From assembly GCA_047967505.1 (NCBI GenBank), contig CM106540.1: DNA of 64,000 bases. One strand, 5' to 3'. The number at the start of each line of letters is the position of its first letter. Position 1 is the stretch's first letter. The notes under the pieces are model-generated. The model was not told where the DNA came from, made no database searches, and saw only the letters and a program-made list of their open reading frames with translations. The position numbers and the translations under genes were made by a program. Below, one piece after another: positions 1-12,870 of this stretch. Source of the DNA: Dipteris shenzhenensis. Lineage: Eukaryota; Polypodiophyta; Polypodiopsida; Gleicheniales.

Positions 1-98
1 GAGCTCTTCTTAAAAGAGGGATTTGCTTACAAGGATATCAAAACATGGCAGCAATACTTACGAAGAGCTCTAATTAAAAGAGCGATTTGCTTACAGAG
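1..98. repeat. Short direct repeat, two copies
   Basis: A motif of about 33 bp (GAGCTCT, then AAAAGAG, then GATTTGCTTACA) occurs at 1-33 and again at 65-98 with a few differences. It lies just downstream of the FLZ stop codon on the minus strand, so it may be in that gene's 3' flank. No function is apparent. Confidence 0.6.
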
Positions 99-356
99 GA
101 CTTAAGGCAACAGTTAAGCATACAATTGTACACCGCTGTAAAAAGTACGATCCTATGCTGCGACTCAGCTCATATGCAGGGTCTGTCTAATAAGGATCAA
201 GAAGTAGAACACTCGAGTCCCACACCGCCCTTCTCATTAAAGAAATATCTTCACATGGAGATGATATGATGCTAAGCAGAAAGGCCTTCACTTAACTATG
301 ATACTGAGGAACTTAGAACTGAGCCTGAAGACGAAGAAAATTAGTATCGCTGCCCA

Positions 357-1308
357 CTACGCAATGGGGGTCGTGCTTTTACGACCATGAGTACTTGGGC
401 GACTCTTGGAATTCGTCACGTTACAGTTATCTTTTTGCTTGTCCATGAGGATTTGATGATGTCTGCACTCGGTGCTGCAGAACGCTCTTTCTCCTCTATG
501 ACAAGGCCAAAAAGAGAAAAAACATGAGAGTGAGGCCGGTAGACAGATTCTCAGTAGAGCTTTGAAATCGCCTTTCACAGGCGACACTAGCAAATATATA
601 CTTCTTTCCCAGAAAATAGCAGATATAGTTTAGAGGCCACACTAGCAGATATACTGAGCACAGTTACGCTTAGTTGAGCACGGGTTCGTCCAGTTACGCT
701 TAGTTCAGGCGACATATGTAAAATAGGCAATTCAGTCGCAAAGAGTACCTGTATATATAAGTATCGATTCCTTGCCCAAGCCGGCGCTTGCAGATAAAGC
801 AAGCATCCAGAAAATTAGCAAACGGAAGGGACTCCGCTCCCTCATGTCGTTTAGAAACGGTTCCCATGGATGGCACCCTTGGATCCTCTAGGAGGGTGTT
901 TCCTTTGGACATGTGAGAGCTGACTAAAAGCCCCTCTCTGTAAGCCTCTTTGTTACTCCCCAACGAGTACAGTCCAAGCTGAACGGCTAAGGATGATGGC
1001 TCACTCGGAGGTAGCAATTTACAGTGGATCTCTTCGTTTAGAAGTTGATCCTCTTTCCCTTTATAAGAGAGATCCTGTTCGAACTCTTCTGGAGGATGCT
1101 CATTCCCGGCTATTCGAAAATTCTGAGAACCGGTAGATGCTCTGAGTGCGTCTGCAATTTCTTCAGCCGGTGAGCAATCTGTGGTTGAAGGCTCCTGTGA
1201 GACGGCAGTACGAGCTGGTACTACACCTCTTATATCGTGCTGCAGCCCAGATCCTAACCGAGACATGCTAGTGCTCCTCGGGATGTGGCGGGACGGTTTT
1301 CCTGTCAT
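357..1308 (-). CDS. FLZ: FCS-like zinc finger (FLZ) domain protein, two exons
   Basis: The spliced gene has exon 1 at 1308-749 and exon 2 at 495-357, giving 232 residues. Joining them completes the plant-specific FLZ (DUF581) domain at about residues 166-207. Exon 1 ends FLDACFICKRRL...YIYR and exon 2 begins GERAFCSTECRHHQI. The four zinc ligands are Cys170, Cys173, Cys193 and Cys197 (C-x2-C-x19-C-x3-C). The 253-bp intron has GT and AG ends (donor GTACTC, acceptor CATAG) and splits the Arg codon inside the domain, where FLZ genes usually carry their intron. The start chosen is the ATG at 1308, giving MTGKPSRH. An upstream in-frame extension without a better ATG is probably 5' UTR. FLZ proteins are known as SnRK1-binding adaptor proteins. 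The N-terminal 165 residues are low in recognisable motifs. The gene appears intact. Confidence 0.87.
496..748 (-). other. Intron inside the FLZ domain
   Basis: A 253-bp phase-2 intron with donor GTACTC at 748 and acceptor CATAG ending at 496. It has a pyrimidine-rich stretch before the acceptor. Joining the exons restores the conserved tyrosine-arginine-glycine core of the domain. Confidence 0.8.
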
Positions 1309-1329
1309 CACGACCCTGTGATGAACGAT

Positions 1330-2076
1330 ACTACAGTCTACAAGGCGGTAAAAAAGGCAAACGACGGGAGGGAAGGAGATCAATAGCAAGGAGAAGAGGA
1401 GCTAAGGAGAGAAGGGAGGTATGACGCAAAGCTGAAGGGGTGGTGGACACAGTGCGGCGAGGGGGGAGGGAAAGGACCCAAGAAGATGCCGAGGGAGTGG
1501 GGAAAGGGAGCAGGGAGGGCGAGATGGGCTCCAGCAAGCGAGGAGGAAGGATCTGAGGAAGACCCAAGAACACCAAAAGGAGAGGGAGTGCGAGGATGGA
1601 GGTGCGGTGAGCAGCATCAATTGATGGGGAGATGCACGACAAGCCAGACAGTCGACTCGCCGCCCCCGTCCTCCCAACCCAGCAGTCAGCTGCACTCAGC
1701 TCACAGCCGCCTCCTCTGAGATGACGGTTTTCGATATTAATAAAAGGTGGCGGACCAGTTGCAATTGCATTCACTCATCTATGAGAGAGAGAGAGAGAGA
1801 GAGTAGATTCATTTAGCACGTGCGTGCTTTCGAGAGAGTGTGCGCGCTTGTATTTGAGAGAGAGTGTGTGTGCTTTCAACACACACACACAAAAGCATGT
1901 GTTTGCAGAGAGAGAGAGAGATATTGTGTGTGTGTGTAGGTGTGGGTGTGTTTTTTTTCCGTGCTTCTCGCTACCACACTAGGTAATAAGAGTTGTAAAT
2001 TGCTTTAATTAATTGAATAGTAGTTTCTTTTTTTTTCTAAATGGGTGGGTGGGTGCGCGGGCATGTGTGTGTATGT

Positions 2077-2114
<38 letters not shown>

Positions 2115-2190
2115 GCTAAAATGAAAAGTGTGTGTGTGTGTGCATGCGCTCACGCATGAGAGAGAGAGAGACAGACAGACAGACAACAAA
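1330..2190. repeat. GA/TG microsatellite-rich region upstream of FLZ
   Basis: The sequence 5' of the FLZ start is purine-rich on the plus strand (CT-rich in the gene's sense). It contains several microsatellites: GA runs at about 1782-1802, 1906-1921, 2078-2110 and 2158-2170, and TG/CA runs at about 1868-1892, 1925-1938 and 2126-2140. In sense orientation this resembles a CT-rich plant 5' leader or promoter with GAGA-like runs. No clear TATA box was assigned. Confidence 0.6.
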
Positions 2191-2199
2191 TTTGCTTTA

Positions 2200-3540
2200 A
2201 AAAAGTAGGGTTAAGGAAAATCACACCTCGAATTATATACAAATCACCACTAGGAAAGTGGAATCTAAGGAGAGTAGATTGTGCAGAAATGGAAAGACCA
2301 TTGTGTCAAGAAGGCAAGGTTCATCTCTAAAAGGTTTCAAGTTAATCTGATTTGCCTGTCGTTGAAGACCCACAAGGACTCACCTCGACCTTGGCTACAT
2401 GCTAGCCTTACTTGAGAGCGCTGGTGCTTAAAGAAATTTGTTAACTGGCCAACATAAAGTTACAAGAGCAACACAAAACAATATAAAAGAAAAAGAAAAA
2501 AAAGGATAGAAAAGAAGAACACAAATAAAGAAAGACTACAATAGAAGAAACAAGAAGCAACATTCACAAAGGAAGATAGAGAAGAAGTAAAAGAAGCTTC
2601 TCATATCAAAGAACACATATAGATACAAAGAAAGAATACTTTTTTTAAGTCACGAGACACAATGTGCATCAAGAGAACGAGATCAATCTGTGTTCATAGA
2701 AGACAAGGGTTTAATGTGAGATGAATTGCACTTTTCTCTTTTTTGTAATTAATGCTTTTTGGAAGGCCACAACTAATCTTCAAAAATGTGTATGATCTGA
2801 GTTATATTTTTCCCAAAAACTTGTAAATTTGTCTGAAAAACTTTCAAATATGTGTACTTGAAGGTTGTAAATCTTTGGGGAAAAGGTTTTTCATAAAAAC
2901 ACAAACACACACACATAGGGAGGGAGGGAGGGAGGGAGGAGGGGGCTACTGATGCCCAGATGTATTAGTATTACCTTCAAATAGTAGTGTTCTGATAGGA
3001 TGGCGGGCCCATTGATGTGGGGTTTCTAATGTTGAATATTTTGCCAAGCATTATGCTTATTGGATTCAATTTTGTTTAGTTTTGATGCTTTTATGTTCTC
3101 TCCTTGGAAAACTCAAGGGGCACACATGCCCTAAATGCCATTTTAAAGTCTCACACCAAACTAAAAGTCAAAATGAAATCAAATTAAGACCAATTAAAAA
3201 ATACTAGGGGAACACACTTATGGAAGTATAGGTCATTGGGCCAATGGAGAGTTACAAATATTAACCCACGCTACCATTTTTAAGATGAATTTATCAAATT
3301 AAAGCTCCAAATATTAGTTCATGTGTTTTTTTTTGCAAATTTATTAAATTTGAAGCTCTAAACATTAGCCCTACCAACTTGGGGAAGCCTCTAATTCACT
3401 TTTGGGTGAAATCCGTGCCCCAATGTTTTCCCACATTAGCACCCACATAACTATATATTTAGACAACCATAAGCAAAGATATTCTAGTCAAATATATATT
3501 AAGACAGCGAGCGATAGGCGAAAATATTCTATCTCGTTTC
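2200..3540. other. AT-rich region without recognisable gene
   Basis: No family match was seen on either strand. The stretch contains A-rich tracts near 2460-2640 and the G-rich tract at 2918-2946, described separately. Confidence 0.5.
2918..2946 (+). repeat. (GGGA)n tract, G-quadruplex motif
   Basis: There are five consecutive GGGA units followed by GGA and a six-G run, directly after a CA microsatellite. Four or more G3 tracts with one-base loops meet the usual definition of a stable G-quadruplex-forming sequence. Confidence 0.75.
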
Positions 3541-3681
3541 AAATGTCAATTGGAAGAAGGGAGATTGGAGAAGAGTGAAACATCACCAAGGCATATGAGA
3601 GCTTTTGTCAATACTTTTCAACTTGGTACCATGTTGGTATATGGGGTTTTTTTTAACCACTATCAAAAAGAAAACATAAGG

Positions 3682-3800
3682 TTATGTGACTACAAGATCT
3701 CATTATTACTAATGAGAGCTTGTAGTCACATAAGATTATATGACTACAAGGAAATGTTTTTGCCCACTAACATAAGGTTATGTGACTACAAGATCTCATT
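3682..3800. repeat. Near-perfect 23-bp hairpin plus extra direct copies
   Basis: The arm at 3682-3704 pairs with 3711-3733 with one mismatch in 23 bp, around a 6-nt loop (ATTACT). A degenerate half copy follows at about 3730-3750, and a further direct copy of the left arm with flank lies at 3771-3800. The surrounding 114-codon open frame (3550-3894) is probably just this repeat being open. It could be a foldback element remnant or a small-RNA-type hairpin. Confidence 0.65.
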
Positions 3801-3899
3801 TATTACTAATGCATCTCCTTCACTCATCAATAGCCACATAGACAGAGTGAAAATCACTGGGCAAGGATATCCTATCACAAAAATAATAGATTAAGTGAG

Positions 3900-6800
3900 T
3901 ATAAGGAGGACATTAAAAAGCATGTCCCCCACATATAAATCAATGAACCTCCTTCAATAGTAGAAAATTTTGGGCAAAGAGGAGTAATGCATAAGATATT
4001 TCTTTTATCATATTGTTAAATTCATATAAGGTGAGATCTTTCTTTCTTTCTTTTTTTCCCTTCACTTTCAATAGATGTGAAACATACTAATTGCACTCAA
4101 TCCCAATTTGGAAGGACTATATACGATGAGACAGATAATAGCATATGACCATCTTTGTCTCCTTCAATCAGTGGCACCCATGATGGTACTACATAAGAAT
4201 ATAGTGCCTATGAGAGTCTAAAATTCAAATGTTGTTGTTGGCTTGGCTACTCATATGCATGGGTGAGAATTGCCAATGTTGTCACCTAACAGTAAATCTT
4301 GCAATTTTTATGGCCCCCATAAAACTTCACATTGAAATCAAGAGACACTCATATGAGATAAGGTGGATTGCACTATTGGCATTATGGTTCTTAGCCCTTG
4401 GTGTAGGACTAGGGTATGTGAACTCACTATTGCTCTAAAATGGTTTTCCATTGACAAGCAAATAGTTTTGTGCAACTATGGCATATTTGGGTTTTTGTGC
4501 CATCATTCTCTTTACCAATTCGACATGCTACTTAGCCAATTTCCATGCTATTATATGGGGTCACTAAAGGAGTAAGATTCCCACCAAAGTTTTTACTGCA
4601 TTAAATGGCATTTGATGTTGGTATTTGTTATACATTCATAATATTAGAGATTCATTGATGAATATTCTTCATATTGAATGGTTCGGAGGTGTTTTAACAT
4701 TGGTGATCTCCAATACTCCATTCATTTTCGTTTTTTGGGAGCCAAATGCCTCCAAAGAATCCCCAAATTGTGAAAAAAACAAGAGAAGTAAATATGAAAT
4801 TTCTTGAACTTAGAATGATGTACCAAAAATTGCATGGAAAAGTCTCCAAATTATATATTTATGATTCTCACTAACAATGGAAGGTGCTTGTAACCAGTAT
4901 GCATGCAATTCTTATTCATTGTCTCTAGTACAGGCAAATCAACCTCCCTTAAAACCGCAAGTGGCTACATTCATCAACCTGCAAAGAGAACCTAAAGGCT
5001 ATTAAAATATCCATGGAACCCTTAGTAGATGGTGCTATGAGATTTAAAACCATATACTTTACTTTCCCTTACCCCACATGGTCAACCTTTAATAATTGAT
5101 AGGTTGAGAGTACTGAAATTTCTTGAGGTGGTGATTGCATGATGTATGGGAACTCGTTTTTCCATTTTGCCTACATAGTCACATACTTATACAAGTAGTA
5201 TAGGTTCCCAAATGAATAACATGCAAAGATATTCCAAACTATATTTACATGATTTCCAACAAGAATTTCATCACAAAACTCCATTCTTTATATACAATAT
5301 TGTATAGATTGATGAGAGGCTTTGTAAGACACTTCTAGTTTGGTCAAGATGACACTTAACAAATTGAATGAGGCAATAATCAAAGTATTGCATATTCAAT
5401 GAACTTTTACAAGACACATTTTAGGGCTAGAGATATCTGCAAAGTCTTGAACAAATATAACACCACTACCAAGGTGACTAGAAATCTTAATTTAGAGAAG
5501 ATCAAAGTAGACTATCTTATACAAAATTATAAAACTGATGCTTTCTTTAGGCAAAACTCCCCAACTTAAAATTTTAGTTAATACATACATTCATGATGCA
5601 ATTTTGAATTTTGTTATTGCTAAATATTAACCCTTCTAAAGTTGTCCCTACTCTGATACCAAGATATAGATTTCCCATAAATCTCATTTTTAAACATTCC
5701 TTTTCTTCTCCCCCCTCCCTCATGTGCCCTTAAGAATCCTTTTATAAAGTATAACTTGAAAAATCATAAGCTTTTGTACAAGAGGGCCCATAAATTTCAC
5801 GATTTTTAAATAGTTGAAATGACATTTTATCTTTTGTAATTTTTATATTCCTTATATAACCAAAAAGGAAAATGTCTACTTATTAACCTAACGTACCTCA
5901 CATATTTTAAAGTGTCCACTAAGGTGTGGTACTCTAATGACATAATATTTATGATCCATTATGACCTATAAATGTTTAGCATTTAGCTTAAAATAATGTA
6001 CAAATTATATCTAGATAATATAAATCTTTTATACTATCTTTCTATGTTTACGTAGCTCTATCATTGGGCATTCAAGGCACACTACTGTAATCCTAGTTTT
6101 TGTTCTGTACAAATGAAATTAAATGACCTGGAGAACTAAGCACCCACATCATATTTCATGATATAAAGGGAATGTGACATCTAATATTAGGTATGATAAA
6201 ATGTTAAGTGAGGCATACCTTGAGAATCAAAACTTGTGTTACGAAAAATGCACAATTGTACATTTTTATGAGTATGGGAGAAGGAATTTGGGACTAGGAT
6301 CCTAGGGAGGATTAATTTGTAAAAGATGCTACATGTCCATTAGTTTACTTTTTGAATTGAAAAGATGAGTGCAAATTATGCTCATAGGCAATCTCATTTC
6401 CCAATGTCTTAATAGAGGAGAAAAAAGGTAAGAACATTTGTACTATACTATACTCCATTTTCCCTTCAAAGGGAAGTTATATTTTTCTATATTTTGACAA
6501 AGGGGAAAGGCGTGTTGGAGGCAATTCACATATTTTAAAGGCTAAAAAGCAATAATGTGACATACGATTTGGATGTCGAGCAATCTCTCAAAATCATCTC
6601 TTTCAATCATTATCAACTTTCTTAAATCTCTATAGCTCCATAGTGTCTTTCATCCAATATTTATGAAAAGAAAGTTTTTTGAGTCGATACATAAAGATTT
6701 AAAGAGGATCTACCTTTGAACCATCATCAATATTTGGTTAGGCATTTATACATAAAGATCTTGTTTAATCAGCACATAAAGAGTTAAATATCTATATTCC

Positions 6801-7345
6801 GATACAAGTATCAATAAAGAACATGCAAATCATGGCTTGTTTAAGTCTCAATAAGACATACTCAATTTTTTATATCCCCATATTTTCTCTTGCATATAAG
6901 GGAGGAAACATTCCCAAAAATGTCCTTTAATACAACATAATAGATGCCCATTTATAAATTTTTTAATGCCCAATAAAATGAATAATTATTCCACTTTATT
7001 TGTTTGAAATGTGCATTATATTCAAGATATGCTTAAACTTTCAAAAATCTCATATATCCATTCACTTTTATAGTATACATAGATTGATATGCATTGCCAC
7101 TAAACAATTTGAAATTATGCAAGCAATTTGAGTCTTCTTATTTTATTGGATGCAAGTTTCCTCCACAAGATGTGGCCTTATGGATATTTAGACATCATCA
7201 AATTTGTCTTCAACTTTACCTTTTGTACCAAGCACAAATTTTAACGTCAAAAGTTTGTCCAAAAGCTTAGATTCCTTCTTGCTTTTACATTTTGTCTCTA
7301 GATTCTCCTTTTGAATCCTTTCTAGATGCCTACTTAACAAAATGT
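3900..7345. other. AT-rich intergenic region, nothing recognised
   Basis: The stretch is low in GC, with many short open frames on both strands but no domain, splice-supported gene or transposon ends that could be recognised. It may hold strongly decayed repeats. Confidence 0.45.
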
Positions 7346-7555
7346 GATTGCAATCTTAAAGGTTATATATTTTCTAAACAATATGTGATAGACTACCAAT
7401 ACCATAAGTCGCATATTACCTAGGCCCAAAGAGGAGTTTATTCATAAATATGATTGGAACCTTAAAGATAATATACTGTCTAAACAATATGTGATAGATC
7501 ACCAATACTTATATACTATAAGTCGCATTTTATCTAGTCAAAAAGAGGAGTTTTT
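7346..7555. repeat. Diverged tandem duplication, unit about 105 bp
   Basis: Two adjacent units (about 7346-7451 and 7452-7555) share blocks such as TCTAAACAATATGTGATAGA, ATAAGTCGCAT and AAGAGGAGTTT, with substitutions and a small insertion in unit 2. The divergence indicates an old duplication. Confidence 0.7.
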
Positions 7556-10500
7556 TCAACAAACGGTCACATCTTTTGTAACTTGGATTATTTTTTAGCA
7601 TCATATGCAAAAAGTTGACAAAATTTACACAATAGGAGGAGAGGGTGGAGGCAATGTATTTAATGAGGTGGGTTCATCAGTGAAACAATGTTACATTTAA
7701 AATGTAATCATAATAGGAATCTCCCAAAGACTCCTAAAGAAACCATCAAAATCAAGTGGTTTTGGAAAGGTTACATTTTTCTTACCTTTATCTTAAATGG
7801 CATGAAATCTTCACATTTTCCACTCTTTTCAAAAAAATCAAAATAAAAGGTGCCGTAAAACACTCTCTTTGGAAGGTGAACACGTTCACTTTCCACAATA
7901 TTTAGAGAATTTGGAGATATAGTATCATACATGCCACAAAAGAATGTACAAAATGGTACTTTCACTTTACAAAAAGCAATCACAATTATCCTCATATAAA
8001 TATTTTCAACGAGACATTATTTGTTTTTCCACTAAACCAAATCCTTCTATGCCTTTGATTGAGATGCAAATTATGATGCATTAAAAAGCCATCCTCTCTG
8101 ACTCCACCTTTATTTTATTTTATTTTATTGTCCCTCTTGATGTATTTTGTGCATTTGCCTCATGGAGCAAGGTCTTTTGTAACTTTTCATAGATAATGTC
8201 TTGTGTTTGCTTGTAAAAATGACAAACTAACTCAAATCAACACTAGTAATTAAATAGTTACATAATCACATGCCTTTTTAATGTGATTTATGTATGTGAA
8301 CGTATTTTTCATTAATCAAAGATGCAATCATGTATAAAACCCATACATTGACGCTAACTTGGAAACCAAAAAACTACCACTAGTATTATGCCTACTTTAA
8401 AGCCTAATACTATTGGTATAATGCATACTATCACTGGCTCTATAGTACATATCAAGCATGTACACACAAGTATCATTGATAATAAGGGTGTAGAAGTACT
8501 ACCTAGTTGTGTAATATTAAATAGTATTTTTGATAATATGTATAGTACCACTAATAGTAGTCTAGAAACCAATGCTAATAATATTTATGCTAATGATAGA
8601 AGTATTCCTAGTTTTGTATGAACGTGTTGATAGTTTGTCTTGGAATGGGAATTATGAAGATAGTGTTCATGGGACAAACCTTAACAACAATAAGGATGCT
8701 AGAGCAAGTGAGAAATTGGCACAATTAGGGAAATTCTAGCTGTAGAAGAGTGAAACTAAATAACAAATGCCTCTTACACCTTATATAGTGTTTTAAAATC
8801 TTTAAATAGTGCTTTTTTAAACTTTAGTACCTATTAAGAGATCAAAGAACAAACAAACACCCAATTTTTTGTACCATTTCTACCTCCTAGGCGAATACAA
8901 AAAACTTTCATCCTTAATTCAATGCCCGCAACAGTCAAACACATTGTCTATGATCTTCAATGTTACAAGAGGGATTAAATTGGCATTGGACATGAACTTT
9001 TTGGCATCTCCCCCATCAAGCTGGATAGGTAAACATACAACTATGTTTTCACCATTGTTTGATTCAAGGGGAAGCCAATGGGAACTTGTTTTTTCTTCCA
9101 CATCCTATACTAAAAGGAAAAATACACTTTCTACCATGATATGTGGTACCTACTAAGTTTTGACGTTGTCCTTACATGCATGACATTGAAACACATCAGC
9201 CTTTTGTTTCGCCTACATTCTTCATCAATTTTTCCTAAGCAAAGCATCAAGATCCCTTTCGTCAATGCACTTACATGTTCAAATAGCCTTTGTTCTATGC
9301 ATTTGGATATTTTGAAATTAAGAAACAAAAATATGGAGTGGCATGAACCAAGACAACCTTGCCCATTTGGAACCGAATGTGAACTTCATGGCCATGCCCT
9401 CGCCCTTTGAAATCTTCTCCATATACAATTGCATTAATCTTATGTCCACCATGTCATAGTTTATGTCTTGAAGTTATGGTTGTGGAATGTGTTGAAAATA
9501 TCCATAATGTCCTCTTCCCCTTGGAACAATTTAGGTTGCATAATATTAATATACATTCCTCTTTTGTAAAGAAGGAGAATTCCATGCATTTGCTTACCCA
9601 CATATTCATGAATGGTAATGAACTTCCCTATGAAAGACTCCACTGGTTCCCAATACTCAAAGTCCTAAGGAAATGCATCTACCATGAATAAGCACTCTAG
9701 CAAACCCAACATAGAATATTCAAATAGAGATTTAGCAAAAGAGCTTACAATATGATGGTATCTTGGCTTGATTTATTGATGGTAGAGGCAAGCACATGCC
9801 TTTTCCATGTAGACATGTTGCACCCTTTATGCAGCCCTTCCAAACATGTAGAACATCCTTTGTCTTACTCTTTGGAATCTCATCTAGCCCCTTACAAGAT
9901 CCTCTCATGACTATCCAATCATTAAAATTGTAAGTACAAGGAATCCAATCATTCAAGTACAAGGGATCTCATGACTATCCAATCATTCAAGTACAAGGGA
10001 TCCAATGAGTGCCCAATACAATTCTAGTGTTGTTGAGCATACAAATTGGCGACAATATTACATGATGCTCGCATAGTAATGAATAAGCAAATAAGAGATG
10101 GATGAAGGCGCTTGCTATTAGAGCAAGGCCGATGGAGTAGTGCAATTGGGGGGAGAGGAAACAATATGAATAGAGCTACAACACGGGAGGAGAGAGACCA
10201 AAACAAGAGGAATGGAACTCAATCATCTGAGGGAGACGTAGAATGAATGAGGGTGAATAATCAGGGTGAAACACAAGAAATAAGAGAGGGAGAGAGTGGA
10301 GAAGGGGGCTAGATCCAAAGTGTGATACTAGAGGGAAAGGGGGTATCAATGCAGGTGCAAGAGAGAGGGTAGCAAAGCAGAGTAGCAAGTCAAGTAGAGT
10401 AGCTCTACTTGACAACAGCAAAGAAGTAGTGGAGGAGTAGAAAGATTGAGTAGCCAATTAGGACAAGAGATATTCTCATGTATAAGGACCCACCATGGCA

Positions 10501-11227
10501 TTGATGCAAACTTTGAGTAGATTTGAGGGAGTTGCAAGTTCCAAGTGCATTGGGGAGGGTCAAGGATGGGTTATAGGGGGGCAAGATGGTTGGGTGGCCA
10601 CTTGTATAAGAGGAGGAGCCAATGGGAGCTTCTCTCATGAATGCATATGTACCACCTCAACAGGGCATTGCACCATAGAAAGAAGCAATCACATTAGTCG
10701 ACCTCAAACCCCTCCCTAATCCCTAAAGACTAAAATACATTGATTTATGGACTTTTGAGACCCCATTCCTCGGCCCAAGTCTCTAATTGACCTTCTTGGA
10801 GTTGGAGTCTTAAAAAGAACACAAAAGCTTACAAAAAGGATTAACAAGGCTTCAAATTGAGCTTGTAAGTTATAATCTATCCTTAAATATAAAAGCATTA
10901 TGTGTCAATTGTGTAGTTCACTCTTTTTGGCTTGTATCAAAACACCCATAGTTATAATTAGCCTAATTTTAATGTTTGTAGCCAGTAGACTTTTTTTTTT
11001 GGGGATATCTTCATATTAATTTTTTATTAAAAGTAGTTTATAGAGTTGATAGTAGCATCTAGTTTGTAAATTTGAAAGTATTTTATAGATGGAGTAGGGT
11101 TTATTTTAATAAGTCAAAAACTTAAATTTGACCTTTCAATGTTTAACTCATAGTATTAAAAGTAATACTAACCTATATTAACTCAAACATGGATGTAAGA
11201 TATATTTTTGCAATATAAGAAATATAA
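7556..11227. other. AT-rich region without supported gene
   Basis: It holds scattered open frames (for example 8388-8621 plus, 77 codons; 8869-9156 plus, 95 codons) with no family resemblance. There is a TTTTA run near 8107-8128 and a small minisatellite at 9903-10002 (repeats of CTCATGACTATCCAATCATT and CAAGTACAAGG). GA-rich sequence lies near 10250-10390. None of it is called as a gene. Confidence 0.45.
9903..10002. repeat. Small minisatellite
   Basis: The block CTCATGACTATCCAATCATT appears at 9903 and again at about 9968. Each is followed by copies of CAAGTACAAGGGATC, giving an irregular tandem array of two to three units. Confidence 0.65.
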
Positions 11228-12870
11228 TTGGACTTTGAACCAATTATGAGGCTGTTACATCAATCTAGTAGTTTGTAGTGACAATTGCTTCTGCCCAATA
11301 CTGATTCAAAAGATGCTTCTCACTGAGCATTGCTCTAGCATTGTCTGCTAAAGTACCATTCTTCCTTTCAGTTTTTGCATTCTGCTTAGGATTATCTGCA
11401 CAAGTCAATTGTCTTTGAATGCTATTACTTCTACAAAAGTCCATGAATGTTGAAGACATGTATTCACCTCCTCTACTTGATCTCATGTCTTTGATCTTTC
11501 TGCCTGTTTGGTTTTCAACCATGGCTTTGAATTCTTGAAATCTGGAAAATACTTCATATTTTTGAGAGATTTTTTAAAAAGTAGACCCAACAATATCTAG
11601 TGTAGTCATTATTGAAACTCAAGTAGTAAAGTGAACCATTGATGCTACGAGTCTGAGCATAACCCAATACATCTCTATGTATCACATCAAGAATACCTCA
11701 TTGTCGAGAGGTGATTCTGCCAAAGTTGGTTTGCTTTTGTTTACCAAAGCAACATGGTTCGCAAACTTTTCCAAGCAGCTGAAGCTCAGGAATTCCAACT
11801 ACCATATTCTGATTTTTTAGCTCTATCAAGCTTTTGAAATTGACATGTCCATATCTATTGTGCCATTTTGTGGAAAGTGGCATTTGTTGTGGTTGAGCTA
11901 ACATGGCATGCAAATATGGTATTGAGGCTAGCATATTAAAAAAGTGTCCTTCCTTGACTACTTTTCCTACTAGCTGATATCCTCTAGATTTGTCTCTAAT
12001 TGTGTATTCATCTCCATCAAAGATGACTTGATAGTTGTGTTCCGTCATTTGCCCAACTAACAAGAGGTTCTTGCTAAGTTTCGAAACATACACATCTTTC
12101 ACCAATCCTTTTGCACCACTGAAATTGTTCATAGGGACAATGCCTTTCCCTTGAATTGGATTCGGTGTGTTTATAGTGTAGATAACATTCTTCTGTCCTT
12201 CTAATGGTTTCATCTCTGTGAACCATTCCTGATGTTTTGTCATATGAGATGATGTGCCGTTGTCCATGTACCAAGGATCTTGATATGGTCGATCGACTTG
12301 ATAACTGCATTTCCCTTTTGAATTGCAATCAACGTCAGGATACACTACTTCAATCTTCTGTACATTCTTGCTTGCAAGGAACATATTCTTAGGTTCATTG
12401 ACATAATGATCATGACTGGAATGTCCACCGCTATGATTTCCTCTTCCTTGAAAATTCCCTTAATTATTGCTAGATTGACCACCTTGGTCAAACTGCTTCT
12501 TGCAGTAATCTCTTTCACAGTGTCCAAACTTATGATAGTTTATTGCACTGAATGTTTGACATGTTGGTGGATGCAGTACCTCGTCCTTGGAATCTTCCTC
12601 GGTTGGAATGATTTCCTCTTAGATTCTGATGCTGATGTTGCTAAGGATGATGCTGCTAATGACTTTGTTGTTGATGATGACCACTTCACTGGAATGATCT
12701 ACCTCTGCCTTTGCCTCTACCTCCATTGAAGCTGTTAATGCTTGATCATTTTAATGACCTTTGCATGTGTGAATGGCTTGCGTCCTAAGTTCTTCACCAA
12801 GTAAAACTGACTGGAGCTCTTGGACCAAGTATTCTAGGTCCCCTCCATAATGACTATTCCTCCCATCCCC
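11228..12870 (-). mobile_element. Decayed Ty1/copia fragment (gag end, protease, integrase)
   Basis: Reading down the minus strand, a gag C-terminus (about 12870-12780) precedes a frame-broken zinc knuckle (about 12535-12490, YHKFGHCERDYCKKQ). Next is a protease-like segment in the 228-codon open frame at 12384-11698 (WYMDNGTSSHMT, where active copies have DSGAS). The integrase zinc domain follows (KWHNRYGH and CEPCCFGKQ). After stops and a frameshift the integrase core continues at 11522-11265, reading RSSRGGEY where the family has RSDNGGEY, so one catalytic Asp is gone. Reverse transcriptase, RNase H and LTRs are not present. This is an immobile relic. Confidence 0.85.

Noticed and set aside
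1331-1774. 147-codon minus-strand frame upstream of the FLZ gene
   Set aside because: It has biased Pro/Leu/Ser composition from a CT-rich leader and no family; it is better explained as 5' UTR or promoter.
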